NCBI RefSeq assembly: GCF_018613065.1
Contig: NZ_JAGGQW010000069.1
Location: 62,001 to 126,000 of the forward strand
Direction: 5' to 3'
Source: Bacillus sp. ISL-7
GTDB lineage: Bacteria > Bacillota > Bacilli > Bacillales_B > DSM-18226
Length of the DNA stretch: 64,000 nucleotides
Below, piece after piece: positions 14,113-24,373 of this stretch (positions are counted from its first letter, which is position 1; the number at the start of each line of letters is the position of its first letter). The notes under the pieces are model-generated. The model was not told where the DNA came from. It worked only from the letters and a program-made list of their open reading frames with translations, and did not search any database. The position numbers and the translations under genes were made by a program.

Positions 14113-14388
14113 TTAGCCATTTATTGGAAGTGTTGATTCAAATATTTCAATGAGTTTTCTGTAAATTTCTACGCCACGCCATAAGTAATTTTTAACTTCT
14201 TGGGATTTAGCAACTTGGGAGAACCCCATTGTTAATGATTTACTTAATTGAATCTTTTTCAAATCCCAATAAATATTACTTAACTCAAGACAGTTTAACG
14301 GTCTTTTTCCACCAAGTATTCCTTCCATAAAATTCTGCTTTTCAATGAACTCATATTTATTTCCAGGATTGATAAATGGTGGTCTATT
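14113..14388 (-). pseudogene. Decayed DUF3231 gene fragment
   Basis: The minus strand keeps a fragment that aligns with the middle of the neighbouring intact DUF3231 protein. RPPFINPGNKYEFIEKQNF matches RSPYLPIPDDIDFVKRQSF, and GFSQVAKSQEVKNYLWRG matches GFSQVAQSKKVAEYLIRG. Two stop codons lie just upstream of this homology, and the C-terminal part ends early. The remnant therefore represents about 90 codons of a second copy. It lies downstream of the intact gene, so a tandem duplication followed by decay is likely. An internal ATG at 14328 could still give a 71-residue peptide. Confidence 0.7.
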
Positions 14389-14467
14389 ACATTATTATTC
14401 CTTCCTCAAAAGGATACCTAATGCCTTTAGATGTAACCCTAGACATTTTTTTAGTACCTGTTAGCAC

Positions 14468-15475
14468 CTATTGCTTCGCTAACTCATCCCTGTCAGAAGT
14501 CATTGGAGGCTGTTCTAACCATCCATTTTTAATCAGAATGTTTGCACCATCCTCAGCGAACTTTGCTATTTCAGCAGAAAGCCTGACATAGTGCAGACCT
14601 AAATCTCTTCTTGGACTCATTGCCATACTTGTAGCATAGAACCCTATACTTAGGGCAATGAGTGATGTAGTATAAAACATCATTAGTTTATCTGAAAAGG
14701 TATACGTTGTTGATTCTGTTACTTCGGTATCCCAAGTCATAGGAACAGGAAGGTCGTCCTCTTTTAGAATAGTGCCAAAGATTTCACAATGCTTTTTGGC
14801 AATTTCCTTACCCCTAATCAAATATTCAGCAACCTTTTTCGACTGAGCAACTTGACTAAATCCTATTAAGGTAGCCACTCCAAAAGCATTTCTTTGAAAA
14901 TTAGCAAAAAGATTTGTAATTTCTGTACCTGTTAAAGGTCTTTTTTCTCCAAAAAATCCCTTAAGGAAACTTTGTCTTTTAACAAAATCAATATCATCTG
15001 GAATTGGTAAATATGGAGACCTAATATAAAGTCCCTTAGATAATAAGAGTTCCTTTACAACTCTGAGAAATCTAGTCAGTTGTGAAATACACTCATTAAA
15101 ATAACTATAGATATCTGCCCTAACAGATAATGAAAGATACATACTATAACCTTGCAGGGCAATCTGTGCCGCTTGATGGAGGTAATGCAAAGTATATGAA
15201 TCTGAGTACAATCTAGGAGCGGATACATCTGCATCCTCGTTAAGTTTAAACCCATATGGTATAGGATACCTTTCTTTATTGAATATTTCAGTTAGTGTTT
15301 TAAGATTTCCTTGAGCAATATCAAAAGCCTGTTCGATTAATGGTCTAATCTCTTCATCCTCCACTTTGGCTAAAAAGTATTTAAACTTACTTGAAATAGC
15401 AGTATCATTGATATAAGAAGCCCAGAGAGATGTAATCTCTGCAGATGTAAGCCTCACATGGTTTCCTTTGTCCAT
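14468..15475 (-). CDS. DUF3231 family protein
   Basis: A 335-residue protein made of two similar halves, each with the motif LTxxEITxLxxxY/F near its start (RLTSAEITSLWASY, PLTGTEITNLFANF) and later a IP-rich turn. This matches the duplicated, mostly helical DUF3231 family common in spore-forming Bacillaceae. Function is not established. GGAGG lies seven bases before the ATG. No operon partner is seen apart from the decayed copy downstream. Flanking repeats and remnants suggest a local accessory insertion between rpoN and the tRNA. Confidence 0.8.
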   Translation of the reverse strand: MDKGNHVRLTSAEITSLWASYINDTAISSKFKYFLAKVEDEEIRPLIEQAFDIAQGNLKTLTEIFNKERYPIPYGFKLNEDADVSAPRLYSDSYTLHYLHQAAQIALQGYSMYLSLSVRADIYSYFNECISQLTRFLRVVKELLLSKGLYIRSPYLPIPDDIDFVKRQSFLKGFFGEKRPLTGTEITNLFANFQRNAFGVATLIGFSQVAQSKKVAEYLIRGKEIAKKHCEIFGTILKEDDLPVPMTWDTEVTESTTYTFSDKLMMFYTTSLIALSIGFYATSMAMSPRRDLGLHYVRLSAEIAKFAEDGANILIKNGWLEQPPMTSDRDELAKQ

Positions 15476-15600
15476 AAACTAACCTCCATATATACAAACA
15501 TTCCTTTTTAGTACAAATATCCCCAATATTTACTAAACTATGTAATTGTCTTGAATTACTCAATAAACCGCAGATAAACTCTGAAGCTTTCTGAAAGTCT

Positions 15601-15726
15601 TTAGAAGGTTGTTCCTGCTGTTAAACCAGTTTTTCCAAACGTTTGTGCTAACTGATTTTCTTCTCGACATAATAATGCCCTCCATTGCGTGTTATTCGTT
15701 GCGTGGTACTCACGAATGAAAAGCAC
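15601..15726 (-). pseudogene. Possible small-ORF remnant near tRNA-Arg
   Basis: On the minus strand a 41-codon open frame begins at GTG 15726 and ends at TAA 15601. It reads IREYHATNNTQWRALLCREE, then NQLAQTFGKTGLTAGTTF. Composition looks protein-like, but there is no convincing ribosome-binding site. It starts inside the tRNA terminator. I do not recognise the family; it may be the tail of a lost gene. Otherwise nothing is seen in 15476–15735. Confidence 0.25.
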
Positions 15727-15732
15727 CCAAAC

Positions 15733-15779
15733 AAAAAAGTTCCTATGCTTGTACAAAACTCATACAAACATAGGAACTC
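15733..15779 (-). terminator. Terminator after tRNA-Arg
   Basis: AGTTCCTATG/CATAGGAACT stem with further TGTA/TACA pairing in the loop, followed by TTTTTTG on the minus strand. Confidence 0.8.
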
Positions 15780-15792
15780 ATTGATTTTATGA

Positions 15793-15864
15793 TGCGCTCG
15801 GCAGGAATCGAACCTGCATTTCAAGCTTCGGAGGCTTGCGTGCTATCCGTTGCACCACGAGCGC
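15793..15864 (-). tRNA. tRNA-Arg (anticodon CCG)
   Basis: A 72-nt cloverleaf: acceptor GCGCTCG/CGAGCGC, D-arm with GGTGCAACGGATAGC, anticodon stem CAAGC/GCTTG enclosing loop CTCCGAA (anticodon CCG, reading CGG), and T-arm GCAGGTTCGATTCCTGC. The discriminator base is A and CCA is not encoded. It stands alone, with its own terminator downstream. Confidence 0.95.
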
Positions 15865-15991
15865 TAAATTGTTGCGACTTACATATTATATGCCAGGTTC
15901 CGTCACATTGCAAGCAAAGAATTGTTTAAAATAGTCAGAAATGGTTATGCTGAATTAGGGAAAGTTGTCGAACATTTTTAAAGAGGTATTG

Positions 15992-16030
15992 TTTGACCTT
16001 TATTGACCATCAGTGTATGATAACTATACA
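15992..16030 (+). promoter_or_regulatory. CtsR box and sigma-A promoter of clpP
   Basis: TTTGACC-TTT-ATTGACC at 15992..16008 is the reverse complement of GGTCAAT-AAA-GGTCAAA. That matches the CtsR heptad direct repeat (RGTCAAA-N3-RGTCAAA) with one mismatch. The second heptad overlaps a -35 TTGACC (16003..16008). A -10 TATACA (16025..16030) follows after 16 bp. Heat or protein stress should relieve CtsR repression of clpP. Confidence 0.8.
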
Positions 16031-16067
16031 TATTACTTTTATCTTTACAATCAAAGGAGGAAGAAAA

Positions 16068-16679
16068 ATGAATTTGATCCCTACAGTTATTGAACAAACA
16101 AACCGGGGCGAGCGTGCTTATGACATTTATTCCCGTCTGTTAAAAGACCGGATTATTATGCTTGGTAGTGCGATCGATGACCATGTGGCTAACAGCATTG
16201 TTGCACAATTATTATTCCTTGAAGCGGATAACCCTGAAAAAGATATTTCTTTATATATCAACAGCCCAGGCGGCAGCATCACCGCAGGTATGGCTATTTT
16301 TGATACAATGCAATTCATCAAACCAAAGGTACAAACTATTTGTATCGGTATGGCTGCATCCATGGGTGCATTCTTACTGGCAGCAGGTGAAAAAGGCAAG
16401 CGTTATGCGCTTCCAAATGCTGAAGTCATGATTCATCAGCCACTAGGCGGTGCACAAGGACAAGCAACTGAAATCGAAATTGCTGCAAAGCGTATCCTTT
16501 TCCTTCGCGAAAAATTAAATGGAATTTTAGCAGAACGGACTGGACAGTCGCTTGAAGTAATCAGCAAAGATACAGACCGCGACAACTTCATGACAGCAGA
16601 ACGTGCAAAAGAATATGGTCTAATCGACCATATCATCACTCGTAATTTAATCGAAGATGAGAAAAATAAAAACAAATAA
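16068..16679 (+). CDS. clpP: ATP-dependent Clp protease proteolytic subunit ClpP
   Basis: A serine peptidase that forms the tetradecameric chamber working with ClpX, ClpC or ClpE. The 203-residue protein has the catalytic Ser in [11 protein letters not shown], the catalytic His in [14 protein letters not shown] and Asp in [10 protein letters not shown]. The start is the ATG at 16068, with AAAGGAGG eight bases upstream; codons upstream of it lie in the promoter leader. It is the only gene on the plus strand in the first 57 kb and converges on crh. Confidence 0.98.
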   Translation: MNLIPTVIEQTNRGERAYDIYSRLLKDRIIMLGSAIDDHVANSIVAQLLFLEADNPEKDISLYINSPGGSITAGMAIFDTMQFIKPKVQTICIGMAASMGAFLLAAGEKGKRYALPNAEVMIHQPLGGAQGQATEIEIAAKRILFLREKLNGILAERTGQSLEVISKDTDRDNFMTAERAKEYGLIDHIITRNLIEDEKNKNK

Positions 16680-16687
16680 GTACAAAG

Positions 16688-16720
16688 AAGCAATCGGCAT
16701 CCAGCCGGTTGCTTTTTTTT
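16688..16720 (+). terminator. Terminator after clpP
   Basis: AGCAATCGGC/GCCGGTTGCT hairpin followed by eight T residues on the plus strand. Confidence 0.85.
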
Positions 16721-16730
16721 GCTAATAACC

Positions 16731-16763
16731 AAAAAAGGCCGGTTCCAATTGGCTCCGGTCCTC
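16731..16763 (-). terminator. Terminator after crh
   Basis: GGACCGGAGCC/GGAACCGGCC-type imperfect hairpin around AATT, then TTTTTT on the minus strand. It is arranged tail to tail with the clpP terminator. Confidence 0.7.
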
Positions 16764-16770
16764 TTTCAGA

Positions 16771-17028
16771 TCAATGTTCTTTTTGGATAAAATCAGCTAA
16801 CGCTTCAATAGCAGATGCTTCATCATCGCCATCTGCTACTATATCAATCATGACACCTGAGCCAACAGCCAAGCTCATTAAGCCCATTATGCTCTTTGCA
16901 TTTACTTTCTTGCCATCCTTCTCAAGGAAAATATCCGCAGAAAATCGGTTGGCTTCCTGAACAAAAAGAGCCGCAGGTCGTGCTTGAAGACCCGTTTTTA
17001 ATTTTACTTCCACTTGTTTCACTAACAT
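16771..17028 (-). CDS. crh: Catabolite repression HPr-like protein Crh
   Basis: Crh is an HPr paralogue that, when phosphorylated on Ser46 by HprK, acts as a CcpA co-repressor. The 85-residue protein carries KTGLQARPAA, so residue 15 is Gln instead of the PTS-phosphorylated His of HPr. Ser46 lies in AKSIMGLMSL. These two features distinguish Crh from HPr. The ATG at 17028 is used; codons upstream overlap the GAGGAGG site. It is last in the nudix-rapZ-yvcK-whiA-crh cluster. Its kinase gene hprK is also in this window, at 37.9 kb. Confidence 0.95.
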   Translation of the reverse strand: MLVKQVEVKLKTGLQARPAALFVQEANRFSADIFLEKDGKKVNAKSIMGLMSLAVGSGVMIDIVADGDDEASAIEALADFIQKEH

Positions 17029-17172
17029 TACACAATTCCTCCTCATGGTTTTTTTACTCTATTTTTCTTGGAGCTTTGTACATAATTATTATCTTCAGGT
17101 AAGTCTTCACTCGATACATGTTATGTCTTTCACATGTTATCTTATACCTATATTATTGTACTATAGGATAAT

Positions 17173-18123
17173 CTACTCTCGAGTAACCATATCCCCTGCA
17201 CGCAATTTCTCAGCAATCGCATCAATTTTTCTCAAGCGATGATTAATCCCTGATTTACTGATCGCACCACCGGAAACCATTTCCCCCAATTCCTTAAGGG
17301 TCACGTCCGTATAATTCAAACGGAGTTCTGCAATTTCTCTCAATTTTTCTGGTAAAATTTGCAGCCCGACCGTTGCATTGATGTAGCGGATATTCTCGAC
17401 CTGCCGAATCGAAGCACCGATCGTTTTATTAAGGTTTGCGGTCTCACAGTTTACGAGACGATTGACTGAATTCCTCATATCTCGAACAATCCTTACGTCT
17501 TCGAAGCGAAGAAGGGCATTATGGGCACCTGCAACATTTAAAAACTCGGTAATCTTTTCCGCTTCTTTTAAATAGTTGATATAACCTTTTTTGCGCTCGA
17601 GAGTTTTGCTATTTAGTCCAAATGTATTCATCAATTCGCATAAAGAGTCATTATGTTCTTTATAGAGCGAAAAAATTTCCAAATGATACGAAGATGTTTC
17701 CGGGTTATTGACGGAACCGCCAGCTAGAAATGCACCGCGTAGATAAGAACGCTTACAACATTTCTTTTTTACAAGCTCTGGTGAAATATCATGGATGATG
17801 GTAAAACCCTCACCAATAATTTTTGTATCCTCGAGAATTTCTTTAGCCAGATGGGATAATCGGACAATGTAGACGTTGTTCTTTTTCAGACGCATCTTTT
17901 TCCGAACAAGCAATTCTACCTGGACATCGTAACTCTTTTTTAATAATGTGTAGATTCTTCTGGCAATCGCAGCATTTTCGGTTTGAATATCAACAACTAA
18001 CTTACGATTTGAGAATGAAAGGGAACCATTCATCCGGATTAAAGCGGATAGTTCTGCTTGAATGCAGCACGTTTTCACTTCCAAGTTAGTTAATTCTTTT
18101 TTCGTTTCCGAAGCGAAAGACAT
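17173..18123 (-). CDS. whiA: DNA-binding protein WhiA
   Basis: WhiA is a conserved Gram-positive DNA-binding protein linked to cell division and chromosome segregation in Bacillus, and to sporulation in actinomycetes. The 316-residue protein starts [16 protein letters not shown], has a LAGLIDADG homing-endonuclease-like fold ([24 protein letters not shown] near 130–150), and ends with a helix-turn-helix ([23 protein letters not shown]). It lies 48 bp after yvcK and 145 bp before crh. Confidence 0.96.
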   Translation of the reverse strand: MSFASETKKELTNLEVKTCCIQAELSALIRMNGSLSFSNRKLVVDIQTENAAIARRIYTLLKKSYDVQVELLVRKKMRLKKNNVYIVRLSHLAKEILEDTKIIGEGFTIIHDISPELVKKKCCKRSYLRGAFLAGGSVNNPETSSYHLEIFSLYKEHNDSLCELMNTFGLNSKTLERKKGYINYLKEAEKITEFLNVAGAHNALLRFEDVRIVRDMRNSVNRLVNCETANLNKTIGASIRQVENIRYINATVGLQILPEKLREIAELRLNYTDVTLKELGEMVSGGAISKSGINHRLRKIDAIAEKLRAGDMVTRE

Positions 18124-18171
18124 CCCTTCACCCCCCTTAAAAAAACAAAGCGTTTTTAGTAAGTACTATAT

Positions 18172-19155
18172 TTACGTTTCATAACGCTTTTTGGTTTCAA
18201 TTAAAAGCAAATTATATAAAATTTTTGCAACCTTTTTCGGATCATGTCTTAGCGCACCATTTTCCTGATAAGCGATGTCCGCGTGAACAACTTCTAGTCC
18301 TAATTCAAAAAGGCGCGGCAGATCATATAGAACAGGGTCAGCCAGTTCTTCATTATATCGGAGCTGAATATCCTGTGGTATCTCTTCATTATTTACAAGA
18401 ATCGTATTAATAAAAGCACAGCTCATATGATCATATAAGGCCTTTACATGATCGCTCGCTGTAAAGCCATGGGTTTCCCCAGCCTGGGTCATCAAATTAC
18501 AAATATACACCTTTTTGGCGTGTGACTGGCACAGCTCATCCCCGATTCTTGGAACGAGCAGGTTTGGCAGAATACTTGTATATAGGCTCCCTGGCCCAAT
18601 GATGATTAAATCAGCCTGACGGATGGCTTGAATCGCCTCTGGTAAGGGACGAATATTTTCCGGCGTCATAAACACTTTTTTAATTCTCTTACCCGAGTAT
18701 GGAATTTTTGATTCCCCTGAGACAATCGTTCCGTCTTCCATTTCAGCATGAAGGACGACACTCTGATTTGCTGCAGGCAGGACTTTACCATGAACATTTA
18801 AGATCTTACTCATTTCCTGGATCGCGTGGACAAAATTACCCGTGATTGAGGTCATTGCAGCCAAGATTAAATTTCCAAGCGAGTGTCCGGAAAGCTCATT
18901 CGATGTTTTAAACCGATGTTGAAACATTTCTTCAACGAGCGGTTCGACATCTGATAAGGATGCTAACACATTACGAATATCTCCAGGAGGTGGAATATGC
19001 AAGTCTTCACGCAAGCGTCCTGAACTGCCGCCGTCATCCGCGACTGTCACAATGGCGGTAATCTCCACAGGAAACTGTTTTAATCCACGCAATAAAACTG
19101 GCAATCCTGTTCCCCCGCCAATGACGACAATTCGAGGCTGTCCGTAAATGCTCAT
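18172..19155 (-). CDS. yvcK: Gluconeogenesis factor YvcK (UDP-sugar-binding)
   Basis: A CofD-like Rossmann-fold protein needed for growth on gluconeogenic carbon sources and for cell-envelope homeostasis in B. subtilis. It binds UDP-sugars. The 327-residue protein opens with [17 protein letters not shown] and has [15 protein letters not shown] and IPPPGDIRN, hallmarks of the family. Its ATG overlaps the rapZ stop by 4 nt, indicating coupling. Confidence 0.95.
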   Translation of the reverse strand: MSIYGQPRIVVIGGGTGLPVLLRGLKQFPVEITAIVTVADDGGSSGRLREDLHIPPPGDIRNVLASLSDVEPLVEEMFQHRFKTSNELSGHSLGNLILAAMTSITGNFVHAIQEMSKILNVHGKVLPAANQSVVLHAEMEDGTIVSGESKIPYSGKRIKKVFMTPENIRPLPEAIQAIRQADLIIIGPGSLYTSILPNLLVPRIGDELCQSHAKKVYICNLMTQAGETHGFTASDHVKALYDHMSCAFINTILVNNEEIPQDIQLRYNEELADPVLYDLPRLFELGLEVVHADIAYQENGALRHDPKKVAKILYNLLLIETKKRYET

Positions 19156-20045
19156 GTTGTTTTTTCCTTTCTCCTCTCAATGTCACGATGGGATATACAT
19201 GTCTTATAGTCTTGTTGGAAAAATTTACCTAGATGTTCAGCAAGCGTCACTGAACGGTGCTGTCCGCCTGTACATCCAATCGCAATCACTAACTGCGCTT
19301 TTCCTTCTCTTTTATAATGAGGCAGCATGAAAGAAAGCAGGTCGGTTACTTTTTCCAAAAACTTATGTGTTTCATTCCACTTTAATACATAACTGGAAAC
19401 ATCCTCATCAAGCCCAGTTTTAGGTCTCATATGCTCGATATAATGAGGATTTGGTAAGAAACGCACATCAAACACAAGGTCCGCATCAATAGGAATTCCA
19501 TACTTAAAGCCAAATGACATGACATTGACAGTAAAGAGTGATTGTTTATTCGCCGTAAATTCCGTTAATATTTTCTCACGAAGTTCCCGCGGTTTCATCT
19601 GGGAAGTATTGTAAATCAATTGAGCCCTGCCTTTCAGTTCTTCAAGAAGTTCACGCTCAAGCGTAATTCCTTCAAGCGGCAGGCCTGTCGGTGCTAACGG
19701 ATGCGACCGCCTTGTCTCTTTATATCTGCGCACTAATGTTGAATCATCCGCATCTAAAAATAAGATCTGCGGGGCCACCCATGAAGTTTCTGCCAGTTCA
19801 TCCAATGCTTTAAATAGATGATCAAAGAATTCTCTCCCTCGCAGGTCCATAACAAGGGCAACTTTATTCATTTTATTCCCGGATTCCTTCATAAGTTCGA
19901 GGAATTTTGGAAGCAATGTTGGAGGCAAATTATCGACACAGAAGAAACCTAAATCTTCAAAACTTTGAATGGCTACAGTTTTTCCTGCACCAGACATTCC
20001 AGTAATTATCACCATTTGAATGTCACTTGCAGCACCGGTACTCAT
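19152..20045 (-). CDS. rapZ: RNase adapter RapZ-type nucleotide-binding protein (YvcJ)
   Basis: A P-loop NTPase. In E. coli RapZ controls GlmZ small-RNA decay; in B. subtilis YvcJ affects competence. The 297-residue protein has a Walker A motif [10 protein letters not shown] at about 15–24, a Walker B-like LFLDADD, and the C-terminal domain with [17 protein letters not shown] glmZ-like sRNA was not seen here. GGGGG precedes the ATG. It lies between the nudix gene and yvcK. Confidence 0.94.
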   Translation of the reverse strand: MSTGAASDIQMVIITGMSGAGKTVAIQSFEDLGFFCVDNLPPTLLPKFLELMKESGNKMNKVALVMDLRGREFFDHLFKALDELAETSWVAPQILFLDADDSTLVRRYKETRRSHPLAPTGLPLEGITLERELLEELKGRAQLIYNTSQMKPRELREKILTEFTANKQSLFTVNVMSFGFKYGIPIDADLVFDVRFLPNPHYIEHMRPKTGLDEDVSSYVLKWNETHKFLEKVTDLLSFMLPHYKREGKAQLVIAIGCTGGQHRSVTLAEHLGKFFQQDYKTCISHRDIERRKEKTT

Positions 20046-20064
20046 TATTAATTCCCCCTATTAG

Positions 20065-20523
20065 TTAGCTTGGATCTAATCGATAACTGATTAGTTGAAA
20101 GTCTTTTGTATAAGTAAAAGTACCGTAAATAATTCCTTTTCCATGAATCATATAATCAAGAATATGATAATCGCCAGCAGCCATTGGCAAATTTTTCAAT
20201 TGATCAATCATTTGCCATTCAAGTTTACCTTCCTCAGATTCATCTAAATCGATGCCGTCCGCATCAGTTGCTACAAACGTAAACATCATCCACTCGGAAA
20301 GAAGCTGGTCGTTTTCTTTCATAATCATTGTAAAAATCCCTTTTAGCTGTGGATTTTTCAAATAGATTCCCGTTTCTTCACGATATTCCCTGATGCAAGA
20401 GTCTCGAACCGATTCGCCCGGCTCCATTTTCCCACCAGGAGCAACCCACCAGCCGCGGCGTGGTTTTTGCAGCAGCAATATTTTTTCGTCTCTTATCAAT
20501 ACACAATTGGTGACACGCTGCAC
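20065..20523 (-). CDS. yvcI: Nudix hydrolase (YvcI type)
   Basis: A 152-residue MutT-like Nudix hydrolase. The Nudix box runs from GGKMEPGE through REYREETG, and the Mg-binding glutamates are intact. The substrate is unknown; B. subtilis YvcI belongs to the 8-oxo-dGTP-diphosphatase-like group. The start is taken as GTG at 20523, which has AGAGGG eight bases upstream. A GTG nine bases earlier lies too close to that site. It is first in the nudix-rapZ-yvcK-whiA-crh unit. Confidence 0.85.
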   Translation of the reverse strand: MQRVTNCVLIRDEKILLLQKPRRGWWVAPGGKMEPGESVRDSCIREYREETGIYLKNPQLKGIFTMIMKENDQLLSEWMMFTFVATDADGIDLDESEEGKLEWQMIDQLKNLPMAAGDYHILDYMIHGKGIIYGTFTYTKDFQLISYRLDPS

Positions 20524-20662
20524 AACATTCACCCTCTTAATAAAGCATACATGTTTTTAGCAGTCTTCGAAAAAGCATTCGCTTGTCCTTTTTGAAAAGG
20601 ACCTTTTCATAGTCTACTCGAATTACAAAAGAACCCTCTATAACTTTAAATTCATTCTTTTT

Positions 20663-20691
20663 ATTATACTATTTTTAGGATACAGCCACAA
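20663..20691 (-). promoter_or_regulatory. Sigma-A promoter of the yvcI operon
   Basis: TTGTGG (20691..20686), 17-bp spacer, TATAAT (20668..20663) on the minus strand, about 130 bp before the nudix gene. The rest of the 415-bp gap from 20524 to 20938 holds only the trxB terminator and no supported gene. Confidence 0.6.
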
Positions 20692-20784
20692 TGAATACAA
20701 ATTTGATATTTCTTTAATTATTATTATAGTTTGTCACTATTGCTAACATACTTTTTATTAATATACTTACGAGCAGATCCGCCT

Positions 20785-20814
20785 AAAAAAATAGCACAGG
20801 CTACGGGCCTGTGC
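20785..20814 (-). terminator. Terminator after trxB
   Basis: GCACAGGC/GCCTGTGC hairpin with CCGTA loop, followed by a TATTTTTTT tract on the minus strand. Confidence 0.85.
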
Positions 20815-20938
20815 ATGAAAGAAATATATTTTTTAAAGGGGGTCAATTACTGCTTTTATCATACCCTAACAATATTTCACTACTGTTACAAGAAAATTAA
20901 AACAGAGTTACGTTTTTGTAAAAACAATGGAAGATTTT

Positions 20939-21901
<963 letters not shown>

Positions 21902-21916
21902 TCACTCCTTATATAT

Positions 21917-21960
21917 AAAAAAATACGATTAAGTATATTGTTCCCTTACTTAATCGTATA
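21917..21960 (-). terminator. Terminator after the TPR protein gene
   Basis: A 13-bp perfect stem ATACGATTAAGTA/TACTTAATCGTAT followed by a long T-tract on the minus strand, before trxB. Confidence 0.85.
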
Positions 21961-21990
21961 TAACAATCGTTTTATCGTCCACCAATATGC

Positions 21991-23484
21991 TTAATTCAAA
22001 TAGCTATTCACTATTTTTACATATTTGCCAATCGTTGCTGTGGAAATCCCATAGCGTTCAGCAACTTCTTGCTGGGATACCTTTTCACTGCGCAGCTTGT
22101 GCCACATATACTCAACTGCGCCAGCCCAGGCACGTTTATTTTTCAAACGAAGCTTAGCTTTGGAAACCTCGACATACACGGAAAACCACATGAGGTATAA
22201 CCCAGCCTCAATGGTGCCAATTGGTTGATGGGTTTCATAAAAAAGCTCGGCAATTTCTTGTGCATCCGAAGTCATGGTTGGTTTTCCCGATCTGATTAAC
22301 GAGATATAATCCTTTTCCAAGGCCGTAAATTTCTGGTTTTTAAAAAGCCGTTTAGAGGTGATAATTTCCTCTTTTTTACTTGAAACGGTCGTTAGGAAAA
22401 GGGCAAATAAGCGCTCTTCTACATAGTCGCTTTCAAGCTTTTGAAAAATAGAACCGGAAAGGTCCTCAAAACCATTAGCTGATGCGTTTTCTTTATTCCA
22501 TGGTTCAGAGCCTTCTTTGTCAGGACTAAGGTCCAGCACCTTTTTCCAGATGCTTTTTGCAAAATTTTCATGGCCTGTGAAATAGGCCGAATAAGAAAGC
22601 CAATAATAATACGGACCATCGCCATCAAAGCCATGTTTATATAATTTTTTCAGCCATAAATAGGCAAGTTCATATTCACCAACCAAAGCAAACGAGGCAC
22701 CCAGCTTAAATTGCTGTTCACTAAGAAGCGGTTGAATTTTCTTCAATGTTGCAATCAACCCAGCCACATTCTTTGATTGGCCCTGATAATGAGCAAATAC
22801 AAGTCTGTTACAAAGAGCATGGAGATTTCCTGGATTTCGCTCCAACACATCGTCTAAGATGGATTCCGCCTTTTCTGTTTTGCCTAGATAGAAATAAGCG
22901 AGCGCCAAGTTATTGTATGCCGACCAGTACTCCGGATAATCTTTGACCACATCATTTAACAGCTCAATTGCTTTTGGAAAGTAACCTGACTCCAGCAGGT
23001 CACGAGCTTGTTCTTGTTTGACAATCAGGTCATCCTGCGGATAAAGTTCATCCTCAAGATCCTCTGACTCAAATGTTAATACATCAAGCAAATCATCTGT
23101 ATCTTCGCTAAAATCACCATCTGGATCTAGCTCTAAATACAGCTTGGCGTGGTGATAAGCATCTTTAAAAAATCCCAAATGGGCATAATTATTCGCCAAA
23201 AAGTAATGGCATTCCACCATTTCTTGATCTAGTTCTTCAAGGATGAGGTGCAAGAGCCGGTTGGAATTTTCAAACTCGCCAAGTTCTGTTGACACGATCG
23301 CCAACTGGCATATAATCATCGGTTCACCCGGCTCAAGCTGCATCGCTCGCCCAAGATATTTTTTTGCCTTTATAAAATCACGTCGATGGAATGCCTTTAA
23401 ACCCTTCGTGAAATAATATTCCCCCGTAGGAACAAATGAAAGTAATTTTCCCATATGCATTCTTGCTTTCGCGTCTTTACCCAT
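21991..23484 (-). CDS. yvcD: Tetratricopeptide-repeat protein (YvcD-like)
   Basis: A 497-residue soluble protein made largely of TPR helices, for example in residues 20–120 and 190–300 (FPKAIELLNDVVKDYPEYWS, NLALAYFYLGKTEKAESIL). Its C-terminus carries a helix-turn-helix-like segment, VSQQEVAERYGISTATIGKY. The combination suggests a protein-binding scaffold that may also bind nucleic acid; no function is established. The ATG at 23484 has GGAGG upstream. Its position next to trxB matches yvcD of B. subtilis. Confidence 0.85.
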   Translation of the reverse strand: MGKDAKARMHMGKLLSFVPTGEYYFTKGLKAFHRRDFIKAKKYLGRAMQLEPGEPMIICQLAIVSTELGEFENSNRLLHLILEELDQEMVECHYFLANNYAHLGFFKDAYHHAKLYLELDPDGDFSEDTDDLLDVLTFESEDLEDELYPQDDLIVKQEQARDLLESGYFPKAIELLNDVVKDYPEYWSAYNNLALAYFYLGKTEKAESILDDVLERNPGNLHALCNRLVFAHYQGQSKNVAGLIATLKKIQPLLSEQQFKLGASFALVGEYELAYLWLKKLYKHGFDGDGPYYYWLSYSAYFTGHENFAKSIWKKVLDLSPDKEGSEPWNKENASANGFEDLSGSIFQKLESDYVEERLFALFLTTVSSKKEEIITSKRLFKNQKFTALEKDYISLIRSGKPTMTSDAQEIAELFYETHQPIGTIEAGLYLMWFSVYVEVSKAKLRLKNKRAWAGAVEYMWHKLRSEKVSQQEVAERYGISTATIGKYVKIVNSYLN

Positions 23485-23600
23485 GAAGTCCTCCACATTT
23501 TTAACATAACTAATGTAGTATACCACATCATGGAGTTGTTCGAGAAGGGATTGTAATGGGGGAGTTTCGGATTGTTTTAGAAAGATATGGCGAAATGGAA

Positions 23601-23740
23601 ATGTTTTTACAATTTCCGTCGAATTCTTCTAACTTTTGTATAATTATCGGTGCGTTTTGTAAAATAAGCTCTCAGTTTTGTATAATAGTAGCCTAATTTG
23701 TAAAATTAATCTTCAGTTTTGTTCAATGCAGTATTAAATA
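23601..23740 (+). repeat. 21-bp periodic array B (GTTTTGT core)
   Basis: TTTTGTA-type cores begin at 23633, 23654, 23675, about 23695 and 23716, i.e. 21 bp apart with one 20-bp step. The core GTTTTGTAxAAT is close to that of array A, but the intervening bases are unrelated. The array occupies the gap between the yvcD start and the hisIE terminator. One plus-strand frame reads FCxxxxx heptads but soon meets a stop. Confidence 0.65.
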
Positions 23741-23767
23741 AAAAAACCGGTCTATTTACGACCGGTC
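23741..23767 (-). terminator. Terminator of the histidine operon
   Basis: ACCGGTC/GACCGGT hairpin with a GTAAATA loop and seven T residues on the minus strand. The left arm includes the last codons of hisIE. Confidence 0.85.
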
Positions 23768-24373
23768 CTTGTGTCTTTCCTCTAATGTTCTCAAAATATC
23801 TTTGAATGGGAGGCCTTGTTCCACCAGCAATACCTGTAAGTGATAAAGCAAATCTGCCGCTTCCCATCTTAGCTCCTCAGGGTCACGGTTTTTAGCAGCG
23901 ATAATTACTTCGGCCGCTTCTTCACCGACTTTTTTCAAAATCTTATCGACGCCTTTTTCAAAAAGATAGGTTGTGTATGCCCCTTCTGGCCGCTCACGTT
24001 CACGTTCGACGATCACTTTTTCAAGCGATTGCAGGATCTGATAATCGGCCAAGCTCGAAGACCCCTTAAATCCGCGTTCAGAAAAACAACTCACCGCACC
24101 CGTATGGCAGGCAGGACCTTTGGGATATACAAGCACTAATAATGCATCTTGATCACAGTCATAGTTGATGCTGACAACCGTTTGCGTATTGCCGCTTGTC
24201 GCTCCTTTATGCCATAATTCCTGACGAGAACGGCTGAAAAACCAGGTTTCACCCGTTTCAATTGTTTTCGCGAGTGATTCCTCGTTCATATATGCGAGCG
24301 TTAATACTTCTTTCGTTCCCGCATCCTGGATAATTGCCGGCACTAACCCTTTTTCATCAAATCGTACATTCAT
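23756..24373 (-). CDS. hisIE: Bifunctional phosphoribosyl-AMP cyclohydrolase / phosphoribosyl-ATP pyrophosphatase
   Basis: Catalyses the second and third steps of histidine synthesis. Of 205 residues, 1–105 are the HisI domain ([19 protein letters not shown]; zinc ligands in DCDQDALL and CHTGAVSCF). Residues about 115–205 are the HisE MazG-like helical domain ([15 protein letters not shown]). The ATG overlaps the hisF stop by 4 nt. Last gene of the operon. Confidence 0.96.
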   Translation of the reverse strand: MNVRFDEKGLVPAIIQDAGTKEVLTLAYMNEESLAKTIETGETWFFSRSRQELWHKGATSGNTQTVVSINYDCDQDALLVLVYPKGPACHTGAVSCFSERGFKGSSSLADYQILQSLEKVIVERERERPEGAYTTYLFEKGVDKILKKVGEEAAEVIIAAKNRDPEELRWEAADLLYHLQVLLVEQGLPFKDILRTLEERHKDRS

